This document shows, in pieces, positions 36,233 to 45,549 of a stretch of 64,000 bases of DNA. Made by a program: the position numbers and the translations under genes. Position 1 is the first letter of the stretch. Every line of letters begins with the position of its first letter. The stretch spans positions 372,286-436,285 of the forward strand of contig NZ_QHGY01000003.1 in NCBI RefSeq assembly GCF_003254665.1. The letters run 5' to 3'. The DNA comes from Billgrantia lactosivorans (GTDB lineage: Bacteria > Pseudomonadota > Gammaproteobacteria > Pseudomonadales > Halomonadaceae). The notes under the pieces are model-generated. The model saw nothing but the letters and a program-made list of their open reading frames with translations. It ran no database searches and was not told the DNA's origin.

Positions 36233-37324
36233 TCAGAGCGCCGCATAGAGCCGGCCGGGGTTGAAGATCCCCTGGGGGTCGAGCTGCGCCTTGAGGTTGC
36301 GGTGGTACTTCAGCACCACCTCGGGCAGCGGCGTGAAGGGGTCCACGTCGGCCGGGCGCGGGCCATAGCAGGTGGCGTGGCCGCCGGCGTCGCGGCAGGC
36401 CTGGCGCACGCTGTCGGCGTCGAGCTCGGCACGCAGCCAGCGCTGGGCGCCGGCCCAGTCGTGGACCATCAGCCGCTCGTCGATGCCGGGCAGCGCGAGT
36501 GGTGGTGCGCGGTGGGGCAGCGAGAGCCGCCACAGCGGCGCCTGGCCGGCGCGGAAGAAGGGCAGGCGCTGGTCGCGCAGGGCGGCCCAGAAGCCGTTGT
36601 CGAGGTCGTCGCCGCCGATGCGCGCGCGGGTGGCGGCCACCGAGCTGGGGCCGCCCTCCAGGCGCAGGTGCAGGGCGCCGTCGAGCCAGGCGGCGGCGCT
36701 GATCGGCAGCGGCTCGCGGCCCCACTCGGCCAGGCGCCGGCGTGCCTCGTCGAGGGGCAGTTCGAGGTGCACGCTGTGGGTGGCTCCGGGGATCGGCAGC
36801 ACCTTGAACGAGACCTCGGTGATCAGCCCCAGGCCGCCCTGAGCGCCGACCATCAGGCGCGACAGGTCGTAGCCGGCGACGTTCTTCATCACCTCGCCGC
36901 CGAAGCGCTGCTCGATGCCCTCGTGGTTGATCACCCGGGTGCCGAGCACGAAGTCGCGCACGCTGCCGGCCCAGGGGCGGCGCGGGCCGGAGAGGCCGGT
37001 GGCGACCATGCCGCCCACGGTGCTCGCCGCGCCGTAGCGCGGTGGCTCGAAGGGCAGCATCTGGCCGTGCTCGGCCAGCGCCGTCTCGAGCGCGGCCAGC
37101 GGCGTGCCGGCGCGTACCGAGACCACCAGCTCGACCGGATCGTAGAAGGGGATGCCGCAGTGCTCACGGGTCGACAGCTCGCTGCCTTCGACCTCGCGGC
37201 CGTAGAAGTAGCGCGTGTCGCCGCCGACGATGCGCAGCGGCGCGGCATCGGCGCCGGCCTGGCGGATGCGCTCGGCCAGGTCCGCGCTGGCGTCATGGTC
37301 AGGGAGAGGGGTCGCGTTTGCCAT
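36233..37324 (-). CDS. glcE: Glycolate oxidase FAD-binding subunit GlcE
   Basis: A 363-residue FAD-binding subunit. The PCMH-type FAD domain includes LRIVGGDTRYFYGRE (about residues 30-44), FEPPRYGAASTVGGMVATGLSGPRRPWAGSVRDFVLG (about 92-128) and VMKNVAGYDLSRLMVGAQGGLG (about 144-165). The C-terminus ends LKAQLDPQGIFNPGRLYAAL, the usual close of GlcD/GlcE proteins. GlcE supports glycolate oxidation with GlcD and GlcF. It starts 11 bases after the glcD stop and is 20 bases upstream of glcF, in one operon. Confidence 0.92.
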   Translation of the reverse strand: MANATPLPDHDASADLAERIRQAGADAAPLRIVGGDTRYFYGREVEGSELSTREHCGIPFYDPVELVVSVRAGTPLAALETALAEHGQMLPFEPPRYGAASTVGGMVATGLSGPRRPWAGSVRDFVLGTRVINHEGIEQRFGGEVMKNVAGYDLSRLMVGAQGGLGLITEVSFKVLPIPGATHSVHLELPLDEARRRLAEWGREPLPISAAAWLDGALHLRLEGGPSSVAATRARIGGDDLDNGFWAALRDQRLPFFRAGQAPLWRLSLPHRAPPLALPGIDERLMVHDWAGAQRWLRAELDADSVRQACRDAGGHATCYGPRPADVDPFTPLPEVVLKYHRNLKAQLDPQGIFNPGRLYAAL

Positions 37325-37335
37325 GGTCACTCCAG

Positions 37336-38823
37336 TCAGCCCTGCGTGGCGTCGGCGTTGGCCGCGCTCTTGATGGTGCGGAACTCCGAGCAGCGCGCCG
37401 GGGTGGGGATGTTCTTGCCCGGGTTGAGCAGGTCGCGCGGGTCGAAGGCGGCCTTGGCGGCGCGGAAGGTGGCCAGCTCGTCGGGGCGGAACTGGGCACA
37501 CATCTGGTTGATCTTCTCGCGGCCGACGCCGTGCTCGCCGGTGATGGTGCCGCCGACCCGCACGCACAGCTCGAGGATCTCGCCACCCAGCGCCTCGGCC
37601 ACGGCCAGTTCTCCCTCGCGGTTGGCATCGAACAGGATCAGCGGGTGCATGTTGCCGTCGCCGGCGTGGAAGACGTTGGCCACGCGCAGGCCGTAACGCT
37701 CGGAGAGCTCGGTGATGCCCTTGAGGACGCGGGCCAGCTCGCGCCGCGGAATGGTGCCGTCCATGCAGTAGTAGTCGGGCGACATGCGCCCCACGGCGGG
37801 GAAGGCGTTCTTGCGCCCGGCCCAGAACCGGGCACGCTCGGCGTCGTCGCGGGCCTGGCGGATGCCGGTGGCGCCGGCCTTCTCCAGCACCCGGCGCACG
37901 GTCTCGCAGTCGTCGTCGACGTCGGCCTCGACGCCGTCGAGCTCGCACAACAGGATCGCCTCGGCCTCCACCGGATAGCCGGCACCGATGAAGTCCTCGG
38001 CGGCGATGATGGCGAGCTTGTCCATCATCTCCAGCCCCCCCGGGATGATGCCGGCCTCGATGATCGCGCCCACCGCATTGCCGGCCTTCTCCACGTCGTC
38101 GAAGCTGGCCATCAGCACCTTGGCGACCTCGGGCTTTGGCAGCAGCTTGACGGTGATCTCGGTGACCACGCCGAGCATGCCCTCGGAGCCGTTGAACAGT
38201 GCCAGCAGGTCGAAGCCGGGGGGGTCCAGCGCCTCGCTGCCCAGCGTCATGCGCTCGCCTTCGATGGTCAGCACTTCGACCTTGACCACGTTGTGCACGG
38301 TGAGACCGTACTTGAGGCAGTGCACGCCGCCGGCGTTCTCGGCCACGTTGCCGCCGATCGAGCAGGCGATCTGCGACGAGGGATCCGGCGCGTAGTAGAG
38401 CCCGTAGGGCGAGGCCGCCTCGGAGATGGCCAGGTTGCGCACGCCGGGTTCGACCCGGGCGATGCGCGCCTCGGGGTCGATCTCGAGGATGCGCGCGAAG
38501 CGCGACATCACCAGCAGCACGCCGTGCCCGAGGGGCAGCGCGCCGGCGGAGAGGCCGGTGCCGGCGCCGCGGGTGACCACCGGCACGCCGAGGCGGTGGC
38601 ACTCCACCAGCAGGCGCTGGACCTGGTCGAGGGAGTCGGGCAGCGCCACCAGCAGCGGCAGGGTGCGATAGACGGAGAGCCCGTCGCACTCGAAGGGACG
38701 CATGTCCTCCTCGCGGTCGAGCAGGGTCAGGCCCGGGATGGCCTGGGCGAGAGTGTCACGGATGGCCGCCCTGTCCAGCGTCGGGACCGGGCCGTCGAGT
38801 CGTTCGTCGTAGAGGATGTTCAT
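37336..38823 (-). CDS. glcD: Glycolate oxidase catalytic FAD subunit GlcD
   Basis: A 495-residue FAD-linked oxidase. The FAD-binding part contains VVTRGAGTGLSAGALP (about residues 80-95) and PDPSSQIACSIGGNVAENAGG (about 147-167). The C-terminal cap has FHAGDGNMHP (metal/substrate histidines) and GTITGEHGVGREK, followed by the terminal FDPRDLLNPGKNIP. GlcD oxidises glycolate to glyoxylate. It is the first gene of the glcDEF(G) operon and is divergent from glcC, with a predicted operator between them. ATG 38823 has GAGG six bases upstream; 38835 and 38877 are alternatives. Confidence 0.92.
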   Translation of the reverse strand: MNILYDERLDGPVPTLDRAAIRDTLAQAIPGLTLLDREEDMRPFECDGLSVYRTLPLLVALPDSLDQVQRLLVECHRLGVPVVTRGAGTGLSAGALPLGHGVLLVMSRFARILEIDPEARIARVEPGVRNLAISEAASPYGLYYAPDPSSQIACSIGGNVAENAGGVHCLKYGLTVHNVVKVEVLTIEGERMTLGSEALDPPGFDLLALFNGSEGMLGVVTEITVKLLPKPEVAKVLMASFDDVEKAGNAVGAIIEAGIIPGGLEMMDKLAIIAAEDFIGAGYPVEAEAILLCELDGVEADVDDDCETVRRVLEKAGATGIRQARDDAERARFWAGRKNAFPAVGRMSPDYYCMDGTIPRRELARVLKGITELSERYGLRVANVFHAGDGNMHPLILFDANREGELAVAEALGGEILELCVRVGGTITGEHGVGREKINQMCAQFRPDELATFRAAKAAFDPRDLLNPGKNIPTPARCSEFRTIKSAANADATQG

Positions 38824-38915
38824 CAAGCGCCTCATTGCCAGTCTTGGCGACAGGGTTATCCTTGTGCAGGGCCCCAATTTGCGCCCAGGCGGTCGTTCTG
38901 TCCAGCCTGCGGTCT

Positions 38916-38930
38916 ACTGGTATGACCAGT
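38916..38930. promoter_or_regulatory. Predicted GlcC (FadR-type) operator between glcD and glcC
   Basis: ACTGGT-ATG-ACCAGT is a perfect six-base inverted repeat with a three-base spacer. It matches the TGGT-N3-ACCA core bound by FadR-subfamily regulators of the PdhR/LldR/GlcC group. It lies in the 200-base region between the divergent glcD and glcC starts. A second perfect copy is at 54468-54482. Confidence 0.75.
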
Positions 38931-39023
38931 TGTTTCCGGCTATCTTGGAAATGATTTTCATGTTACACCATGGCGCAATCGGGCGGCAGCCGCAAGCCGC
39001 TGCATCGCGCCACGGAGGAGCCC

Positions 39024-39803
39024 ATGCTTGAGCATAGTGAATCGCTGTCACCGACGCGCACGCCGGATGCGGTGGCGGCCCGTCTCGAGCGGCTGATCCT
39101 CGACGGCGTGTTCCGCCCGGGCCAGCTGCTGCCTTCCGAGCGGCGCCTGTGCGAGCGCCTCGGCGTGTCGCGCTCTTCGCTGCGCGAGGGGCTGCGGATA
39201 CTGCGCAGCAAGGGCATCATCGTCACCCGGCAGGGGCGCGGCTCGGCGGTGGCGGCGCTGGTCGCGGGGCGTGACGACAGCCCCCTGATGCACCTGTTCC
39301 GCGATCACCCGCGGACCCTGTTCGACCTGCTGGAGGTGCGCTCGCTGCTCGAGGGGGAATCGGCCAGGCTCGCCGCCGAGCGTGCCACGCCGGCTGACCG
39401 GGTGGCGATCCAGCGCCGCTACGAGGCGATGGCCGGGTACGTCGAGGACGGCGTGGCCATCGACGTCGAACAGCTGGCGCACCTGGATCATGCCTTCCAC
39501 CTGGCGATCTGCCAGGCCTCGCACAATCCGGTGCTGGTGCATACGCTGCAGTCGCTCACCGATCTGCTGCTGAGTTCGGTGTTCGCCTCGGTGAAGAATC
39601 TCTATCACCGCGAGGCGCCGCGCCGCATGATCAACCGCCAGCATGCCCGGCTCTATCGCGCGGTGATGGAGGGCAAGCCGCAGGCGGCCCGGCGCGCGGC
39701 GCTGGACCACCTCGCCGGCATCGGCGCCCAGCTGCGCGAGATCGAGGCCGAGGAGCAGCGCCTGGAGCGTTCGGCGATGCGTCTGGGGGAGTGGGAGTCG
39801 TAG
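39024..39803 (+). CDS. glcC: GlcC-type FadR/GntR regulator of glycolate use
   Basis: A 259-residue GntR-superfamily regulator of the FadR/FCD class. The winged helix (about residues 12-75) contains LPSERRLCERLGVSRSSLREGLRILRSKGIIVTRQGRGS. The all-helical FCD domain follows, with metal-ligand candidates in LDHAFHLAICQASHN and INRQHARLYRAV. Divergent placement next to glcD supports the assignment to glycolate-responsive GlcC. A TGGT-N3-ACCA palindrome lies in the intergenic region. ATG 39024 has GGAGGAG upstream; the open frame from 38970 is less likely. Confidence 0.85.
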   Translation: MLEHSESLSPTRTPDAVAARLERLILDGVFRPGQLLPSERRLCERLGVSRSSLREGLRILRSKGIIVTRQGRGSAVAALVAGRDDSPLMHLFRDHPRTLFDLLEVRSLLEGESARLAAERATPADRVAIQRRYEAMAGYVEDGVAIDVEQLAHLDHAFHLAICQASHNPVLVHTLQSLTDLLLSSVFASVKNLYHREAPRRMINRQHARLYRAVMEGKPQAARRAALDHLAGIGAQLREIEAEEQRLERSAMRLGEWES

Positions 39804-39823
39804 AGGTCTGTTGACCAAGATTA

Positions 39824-39840
39824 TTTTTGAATTCATAATT
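39824..39840. promoter_or_regulatory. GntR operator site A (regulator promoter)
   Basis: TTTTTGAATTCATAATT contains the TGAATTCA core and a right arm CATAATT shared with four other sites at 45495, 49187, 49911 and 50031. It lies 83 bases before the GntR gene at 39923, consistent with autoregulation. Confidence 0.6.
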
Positions 39841-39922
39841 CCAGGAAATGCTTTTATTGCGCTGTCCGATCGCCAGCAATTGCTGGTTGAATCGTGCCTC
39901 GCGTGACATCGGATGACTCCTC

Positions 39923-40576
39923 ATGGATAAAATCAGGCAGAACACCTTGCATGGTGAGGTCGCCGAGCGGATTCGCAATATGATTGCTCAAGGGACATTG
40001 GCTCCTGGCAGTCGCGTGCCAGAGAAAACATTGTGTGAGCAGTTCGGAGTGTCCCGGACTCCCTTGAGAGAGGCTCTCAAGGTCCTAGCTCATGAAGGCT
40101 TTGTCGAGCTCTTGCCAAATCGTGGTGCACGGGTAGCCAAACTCACCAAGGAAACACTCAAGAATACTTTTGAGGTCATGCAAAGCCTCGAGGCGCTGGC
40201 TGGCGAACTGGCTGGGCAGCGAATCACCGGGGCGGAATTGACCAACATCGAGGCGCTCCATTATCAGATGCTGTCACACTACAAGAGTGGCAATATGTCG
40301 GAGTACCTGTTGGTAAATCAGCAGATCCATGAGGCTATCGTTATGGCATCTCAGAACGAGGTGCTCATAGACGTATACAAGAATCTTAACCATCGTGTGC
40401 GACGAGTGCGTTTCACCGCTGAGCTGAGCAATGACTACTGGTCCCAGGCAGTTAGTGAGCACGAATCCATGATCGAGGCGCTGCGGGCTCGCGACGGCGC
40501 TACCCTCGGGGGGATTCTCCGTCGCCACCTGCGAAACAAGGTAGAAATGTCGGCTCTGGAAGAAATGGCGGAATAA
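39923..40576 (+). CDS. GntR-family (FCD) regulator of the 40-52 kb catabolic regulon
   Basis: A 217-residue GntR/FCD regulator. The winged helix spans about residues 8-72 (GSRVPEKTLCEQFGVSRTPLREALKVLAHEGFVELLPNRGARV). The FCD ligand domain follows, with metal histidine candidates in VNQQIHEAIVMAS and AVSEHESMIEALRARD, then the last helix RRHLRNKVEMSAL. It is the only regulator in the 40-52 kb block. A palindrome family shared by its own upstream region and four promoters of that block makes it the probable controller. The inducer is not known. Its DNA is less GC-rich than the glc genes upstream. Confidence 0.85.
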   Translation: MDKIRQNTLHGEVAERIRNMIAQGTLAPGSRVPEKTLCEQFGVSRTPLREALKVLAHEGFVELLPNRGARVAKLTKETLKNTFEVMQSLEALAGELAGQRITGAELTNIEALHYQMLSHYKSGNMSEYLLVNQQIHEAIVMASQNEVLIDVYKNLNHRVRRVRFTAELSNDYWSQAVSEHESMIEALRARDGATLGGILRRHLRNKVEMSALEEMAE

Positions 40577-40650
40577 TGCCCAGACCTGCCGGTCGCAACG
40601 CGATCGGCAGGTCTGCAGCGACAAGTGGGGAGCCCTGCACGTCGTTCCCC

Positions 40651-41580
40651 TTATACCATGGGCTCAGCCGGCTGCGGGAGATCGATGCGGTAGAAGTGTC
40701 GGGCATTGTCGTGAAATAGCTTGAGCCTTTCTGCTTCGCTGAACGACTCTGTGATGGTCATGAAACCATCGAAGATGGTAGAGAAGGAGGCGACCAAGCT
40801 ATCGACCGGGAAGTTGCTGGCAAACATGCAGCGTTCCACGCCGAAACAGTCTATCGTCTCGAGCACCACGCGTCGGTTTAGTTCCACCGTCCAGGGGGAA
40901 TCGGGAACGCCGATACCGGAAATTTTCACTGCCACATTGGATTGTCCGGCCACCGTCCTCATGGCCTTGCGCCATCCTTGCAACCCCGCCTCGCTACGAT
41001 CCGCGGGAAGCCCGGTGTGATTGATGATGATCTGGGTGTCGGGGTGGCTCGCGGCGAGGTCTGCCGCCTCATGGAAGTGCCACCATGGGCTCTGCAGGTC
41101 GAAAGAGAGGCCATGGGCGGCAAGCCGGGCGAAACCGCGTCGCCAGGTCGGGTCACCCATGGATCCCGGAGCGCCGGTCTCCACCTCGTTGGGTGATGGC
41201 GCGGCGCGGGGCTTATGACGAATTCCTCTCACCCGTGGGTAGGCGCAGTGCGCCGCCAGAACATCTTCTACATCCGGTTGGTCGAGGCGTGCCTGGGCCA
41301 CCATCACGCTGGGCAGCCCCTCCCGCTCGGCCAGTTCATGGACCCAGCGGGTTTCCTCCACTGGCGTGGCGGGGTCCCACTCGGTCTCGATGAAGACTGA
41401 CCCGACCACTCTATAATCCCTTGTATCGCGCCGATAGTCCTCGGGCAAGTAGGTACGCCGGATGGCGCTGTAATCGCCGTAGCGAAACGGAATCATCGGT
41501 TCGTCACAGAGCCACGGGAGGTAGTTGCGTTCCAGGTCCCAGAAGTGCTGGTGCGCATCGATGATGGGGAGAGACGTCAT
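40651..41580 (-). CDS. Amidohydrolase-family lactonase-like protein (COG3618)
   Basis: A 309-residue TIM-barrel amidohydrolase. The metal-site motif DAHQHFW is at residues 8-14, followed by VFIETEWDP, GIRHKPRAAP, FDLQSPWWHF, IIINHTGLP and the end MFASNFPVD with a conserved aspartate. The family includes L-fuconolactone, L-rhamnonolactone and 2-pyrone-4,6-dicarboxylate hydrolases, so it probably opens a sugar-acid lactone or a similar ring. Its start overlaps the stop of the dehydrogenase gene by four bases. It is the last gene of the TRAP-containing operon read on the minus strand. Substrate unknown. Confidence 0.8.
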   Translation of the reverse strand: MTSLPIIDAHQHFWDLERNYLPWLCDEPMIPFRYGDYSAIRRTYLPEDYRRDTRDYRVVGSVFIETEWDPATPVEETRWVHELAEREGLPSVMVAQARLDQPDVEDVLAAHCAYPRVRGIRHKPRAAPSPNEVETGAPGSMGDPTWRRGFARLAAHGLSFDLQSPWWHFHEAADLAASHPDTQIIINHTGLPADRSEAGLQGWRKAMRTVAGQSNVAVKISGIGVPDSPWTVELNRRVVLETIDCFGVERCMFASNFPVDSLVASFSTIFDGFMTITESFSEAERLKLFHDNARHFYRIDLPQPAEPMV

Positions 41581-42473
41581 GACGAGCGCTCCGGCGTGAC
41601 ACCTTCCAGGAGCGATACGATGGCGGCGCCATCCAGCTCTCCCTTGCCCTGGGAAACCAGCATGCTGTAGAGGGAGTTGGCGGTACCTGCCATGGGCATG
41701 GAAACATTCAAGGCATTGGCGGCGTCCTGCAACATATGCAAGTCCTTGAGTATCTGCCGAGCGTAGCCACGTGGCTCGAAGTCGTTTTCCACCATGCGGG
41801 GGAGAAGATCATTGAGCAGGTTGCTGCCGGCATAGCCTGAGGAAAGGGCATCGGGGATCTTGCTGACATCAATGCCGAATCGGTTACCGAGGTTGCAGGC
41901 TTCGGCGATCACGCAGTAGTTGGAGAGCACCAGCGCCTGGTTGATCAGCTTGGTGGCTTGCCCGGCGCCGACGTCGCCCATTCGGGTGAATTGCCCAAGG
42001 GTGGCCATCAGGGGCTGGATGGCCTCGATGGCTGCCTGGTCGCCACCGGCCATGATGGCCAGGCGTCCCTCGGCGGCAGCGCCGGGGCCACCGGATACCG
42101 GGGCGTCGATGAATTGCATGCCGCTACGCTCCCGCAGAGTCTGCGCCAGACGCTTGGTGGTCTCGAGCTCTGTCGTGGAGTGGTCGACCACGATCTTGCC
42201 CTGACCCTGGGTCACCTCGGCGATGCCACCTTCACCGAGGATCACCGCTTCCACGGCAGTCGTGGAGATCACGCACAGCTGGATGATCTCGGCACGCTCG
42301 GCGACCTTTGCAGGGGAATCGGCTATCTCTACGCCATTGTCCCTGGCGGCCTGGCAACAGGCCTCGTCGATATCATAGCCGATGACCGAATAGCCCTTTT
42401 CGACGAGGCGCGACGTGAAGCCGGCGCCCATCTTGCCGAGTCCAATGAAACCGATAGTAGGTTTGCTTGTCAT
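41577..42473 (-). CDS. NAD-dependent 3-hydroxyisobutyrate dehydrogenase-type reductase
   Basis: A 298-residue beta-hydroxyacid dehydrogenase with the standard motifs. GLGKMG is near the N-terminus (IGFIGLGKMGAGF), the intact substrate signature is DAPVSGGPGAAAEGRL (about residues 120-135), and the catalytic lysine is in GAGQATKLINQALV (about 170-183). Unlike the two proteins at 9174 and 46643, its S-G-G motif is normal, so it should act on a common substrate such as a 3-hydroxyacid or tartronate semialdehyde. ATG 42473 has GGAAGGAG eight bases upstream. It lies 48 bases after the dctM gene and is coupled to the amidohydrolase gene. Confidence 0.85.
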   Translation of the reverse strand: MTSKPTIGFIGLGKMGAGFTSRLVEKGYSVIGYDIDEACCQAARDNGVEIADSPAKVAERAEIIQLCVISTTAVEAVILGEGGIAEVTQGQGKIVVDHSTTELETTKRLAQTLRERSGMQFIDAPVSGGPGAAAEGRLAIMAGGDQAAIEAIQPLMATLGQFTRMGDVGAGQATKLINQALVLSNYCVIAEACNLGNRFGIDVSKIPDALSSGYAGSNLLNDLLPRMVENDFEPRGYARQILKDLHMLQDAANALNVSMPMAGTANSLYSMLVSQGKGELDGAAIVSLLEGVTPERSS

Positions 42474-42521
42474 TGTACTACTCCTTCCTGCCAGTGCAGT
42501 CATTGTGCTGGGCTCTGAGGC

Positions 42522-43796
42522 TTAGCGCAAAAAGCCCGGCAGCCACAGTACGAGATCAGTTGAGAAGGTAATGATGGCCAGCGTAATCAGTAGGGGGATG
42601 TAGAAAGGTATCAGCGCTTTCAGCAACTGACGCAGCGACACCTGGGCAATCGATGACACGAGGAACAACGACAGGCCCATGGGTGGGGTCAGTAACCCGA
42701 TCATCAGGTTGAAGATGGCGACGATCCCCAGGTGCACCGGGTCGACACCTGCAAGCACCATGGGGGGCGCGACGATAGGCACGATCAACAGGGTCGCGGT
42801 GGTCGAGTCCAGAAAGATGCCGGCGATAAAGAAGATCAGGTTAGCGATGAGCAGCAGCATGAGAGGGTCTTGGGAAATCTGCAGTATGAATGCAGCAAAC
42901 TGCTGGGGAATCTGCTCAACGGACAATATCCAGCCAAACATCGAGGCTGCGGCCACGATGATCAGGATCGCGCTCGTTGTCTTCAGCGTCGCCATCATCG
43001 AGGTTATCAAATGCGACCAGGTCAGTTCCCTGTAGAACAATGAGCTGACCAATAGCACATAGGCAGCAGTGACAGCTGCGGCCTCCGTTGGGGTAAACAA
43101 GCCCAACAACATGCCCGTAATCATCAAACCGGGGGCCATCAGCGCTGGCAAAGCGGGCAGGAACGACTGATACAGCTCCCTCGCGGTCGGCAGGGTCAGT
43201 GCACGCGGCATGTCGTGCTTGATCGCCAGAATAGCCGCCGTGATCATGAGCAGTGCCGTGCAGATCAGGGCCGGAACAATCCCGGCGAGGAGCAGCTGCA
43301 CGATGGAGACGCTCGTGACAGAACCATAGATGATCAATGGAATGCTGGGTGGAAATATCGGACCTACAACGGCCGATGACGCCGTGACCGCCGCCGAGAA
43401 GGGCGCTCCATATCCGCGCTTCTTCATGGCCTCGATTTCTATCTTGCCAAGCCCACCCACATCCGCAAGAGAGGCGCCTGACATGCCCGAGAATATAAGG
43501 CTCGAGAAGATATTGACTTGAGCCAGCCCCCCTGGAGCACGGCCAACCAGTGTGTTGGCAAAGTGGAAAATTCTGTCCGTGATGCCGGACTGGTTCATCA
43601 AGTTGCCGACAAAGATGAAGATCGGTACGGCAACCAGTGGAAAACTATCGAGAGAATATGTGATGCGCTGACCAAGAAGCCCTACCGGTAAACCCTCGAT
43701 GAGAACATAGACCACGGAAGGAATGAGGATGGCATAAACGACAGGGAATCCGAGCAAAAAGAAAGCTAAAAAAAGAGCCAGTATCATGAAGCCCAT
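42522..43796 (-). CDS. TRAP transporter large permease (DctM family)
   Basis: A 424-residue membrane protein with about 12 hydrophobic segments. It has the family motifs FPLVAVPIFIFVGNLMNQSG, FSSLIFSGMSGASLADVGGLG and IFPPSIPLIIYGSVTSVS. It is the translocation subunit of a second TRAP system in the window, not closely similar in sequence to the one at 6327-7601. The gene follows dctQ by nine bases and dctQ follows dctP by 61. The system should import a carboxylate used by the surrounding catabolic genes. Confidence 0.9.
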   Translation of the reverse strand: MGFMILALFLAFFLLGFPVVYAILIPSVVYVLIEGLPVGLLGQRITYSLDSFPLVAVPIFIFVGNLMNQSGITDRIFHFANTLVGRAPGGLAQVNIFSSLIFSGMSGASLADVGGLGKIEIEAMKKRGYGAPFSAAVTASSAVVGPIFPPSIPLIIYGSVTSVSIVQLLLAGIVPALICTALLMITAAILAIKHDMPRALTLPTARELYQSFLPALPALMAPGLMITGMLLGLFTPTEAAAVTAAYVLLVSSLFYRELTWSHLITSMMATLKTTSAILIIVAAASMFGWILSVEQIPQQFAAFILQISQDPLMLLLIANLIFFIAGIFLDSTTATLLIVPIVAPPMVLAGVDPVHLGIVAIFNLMIGLLTPPMGLSLFLVSSIAQVSLRQLLKALIPFYIPLLITLAIITFSTDLVLWLPGFLR

Positions 43797-43805
43797 TATT
43801 TTATC

Positions 43806-44273
43806 CTATATACTGATGCTGTGTTTAGGGCGAGGAGAACTTAATCCCTGACGGAAATGCATGAAGGCGGCCCCAGTGAATCCTAGGAATGTAGTGCTGA
43901 AGAACACCCAGTATGGGATCTTCAAGACCGGTGTAGTCTTGTTGAGATTTGCCAGAACTGTGAAAAACGCAGCATAAGCGATGAACAGGCAGGCGATAAT
44001 GGATAGTAGTGCGATGATTTTGTAGAGCGGTCTCTTCAGTTTGATGGGCAATGTTTCGCGTAGTTCAGCCATCTCGATGTTTTCACCACTCGATATGGCT
44101 AGCGGATAAGAAGAAAAAACGAGGCAGATAAGAAAGAAGCGCGTCAGCTCTCCCGCTCCAGGGATAGAGAAACCAAACACGGAGCGAGTGATAACCTGCA
44201 TGATAGGTACCAATATCATCCCTGCCAGCAGGGCAAGGCAGAAAATTTCCAATAGTCTTTTTCCGGTTCTCAT
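43806..44273 (-). CDS. TRAP transporter small membrane subunit (DctQ family)
   Basis: A 155-residue protein with four predicted hydrophobic segments (about residues 8-28, 40-60, 82-104 and 120-140). The first external loop reads QVITRSVFGFSIPGAGELTRFFLI, a typical DctQ sequence. The ATG at 44273 was chosen because it yields the family N-terminus (MRTGKRLLEIFCLALLAG); the open frame upstream overlaps the dctP 3' end and is not DctQ-like. It works with the adjacent DctM and DctP. Confidence 0.85.
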   Translation of the reverse strand: MRTGKRLLEIFCLALLAGMILVPIMQVITRSVFGFSIPGAGELTRFFLICLVFSSYPLAISSGENIEMAELRETLPIKLKRPLYKIIALLSIIACLFIAYAAFFTVLANLNKTTPVLKIPYWVFFSTTFLGFTGAAFMHFRQGLSSPRPKHSISI

Positions 44274-44334
44274 GCTTGCGACCCTATACAGTAGGTAGCG
44301 GCGGCAAGGGAAACTGCCCCTTGCCGCCAAATTA

Positions 44335-45324
44335 TTACTCAATTTCCGAAATTTGCTCGATATAGGGCTCAAAATTGGGGTAATCTTCGTTGATTTGCGC
44401 AAGCACCTGCTCGCGGAAGGCGTCCAGCTCGAGGCCATCCTCCTCGGTGATGAAAGTCATGCCCTTTTCTTTCAGCTCGTCGACGAGGTCAGCCTCACGC
44501 TCTTGTGCCCACTGAAGGGACTCCTGGGCTTTCTCCTCAAGTATTCGTGTAATGGTTTCCTGATGGTCTTCGTCCAAGGACTGCCATGTATCCTCGTTGA
44601 TGAACACGGCTAGTAGGGAGTGCATGTGTCCGGTCATCGAAACATGGGACTGAACTTCATAAAGGCTGTTGGACATGAGCATGGTGAGGGGGTTTTCCTG
44701 ACCAACCACGAGCCCGGTCATGAGTGAAGTCGGTAGTTCCGAAACTTCAACGGGCGTCGGATCGGCGCCGAATCCCTTGACCATGGAAATCCAGATATCG
44801 AGCGGTACGGCGCGGAAGGGCTTGCCTTCCAAGTCGTCGGGTGAGTTAACGGGGAAATCAGCGGTAATATGCCGAGCACCGCGGTACATGCGTCCAATGA
44901 TGCGCATATCACCCTCTTCAATGAGCTGCTCATTCATCTCGCTGATGACGGGTGACTGAGGGTCCGTGGCTTTCAATGCATGTTCCGCATCACGATAAAT
45001 GAAAGGCGCATTGAAAACTGCTATGTCAGGGACAATTTCGGCGAGTGAGGCGAATTCGTGATGTGCCAGTGAAATTGATCCAAGTGATACGCCATCGACC
45101 ATCTCAGCCACCCCCCCCAGCTGGCTTGATGGGAATAGCTTGAACGTGACCTCGCCCTCGGTCGCTTCCTCAATGGCTGCTGCTGCTTCTGAGGCATAGC
45201 GGGTCTGCGAATCGCCTTCCGAACCGACATGAGCATAGCGAAGTGTTTCGGCGGATACTGAGGCAGCGGTAAAGCTTACGGCTAAGGTGGCAATTGTCAG
45301 AGCGAGCTTTGTCTTGGGAAACAT
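44335..45324 (-). CDS. TRAP transporter substrate-binding protein (DctP family)
   Basis: A 329-residue periplasmic protein. Residues 1-24 form a signal peptide (MFPKTKLALTIATLAVSFTAASVSA). The mature sequence ETLRYAHVGSEGDSQTRYASEAA and the substrate arginine region GKPFRAVPLDIWISMVKGFGADPTPVEVSELPTSL with GLVVGQENPLTM place it in the DctP family. ATG 45324 has GAGAGG seven bases upstream. It is the first gene of the minus-strand dctPQM-dehydrogenase-amidohydrolase operon, and operator site B lies about 170 bases upstream. The ligand is unknown, probably a small hydroxy- or oxo-acid. Confidence 0.88.
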   Translation of the reverse strand: MFPKTKLALTIATLAVSFTAASVSAETLRYAHVGSEGDSQTRYASEAAAAIEEATEGEVTFKLFPSSQLGGVAEMVDGVSLGSISLAHHEFASLAEIVPDIAVFNAPFIYRDAEHALKATDPQSPVISEMNEQLIEEGDMRIIGRMYRGARHITADFPVNSPDDLEGKPFRAVPLDIWISMVKGFGADPTPVEVSELPTSLMTGLVVGQENPLTMLMSNSLYEVQSHVSMTGHMHSLLAVFINEDTWQSLDEDHQETITRILEEKAQESLQWAQEREADLVDELKEKGMTFITEEDGLELDAFREQVLAQINEDYPNFEPYIEQISEIE

Positions 45325-45494
45325 CTTGTACCTCTCTTTGTTGACGTGCCGTTTCGGCGATCTTGTTATCGTTCGTCTCTGAGCAATGTCATGCGCAGAG
45401 TGTGCTGCGGATAGGAGTTTGTATTTCCCATCGTCCTTGGTGATCATCCTAGTCCGACTGGAATGCTATTAGGCATCTACTATTGCACTATGTC

Positions 45495-45510
45495 ATTATG
45501 AACACATAAT
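45495..45510. promoter_or_regulatory. GntR operator site B (dctPQM operon promoter)
   Basis: ATTATG-AACA-CATAAT has perfect six-base arms and matches the palindrome seen at 39824, 49187, 49911 and 50031. It lies between the pdxA-like stop and the dctP start, the expected promoter region of the minus-strand transport operon. Confidence 0.7.
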
Positions 45511-45549
45511 TCATTTTTGTGTGTTGAACTTTCGTCTGACACCGATGGC

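Noticed and set aside
36499..36702. Short plus-strand frames inside the glcE gene
   Set aside because: Arginine-rich shadows of the well-supported minus-strand glycolate genes.
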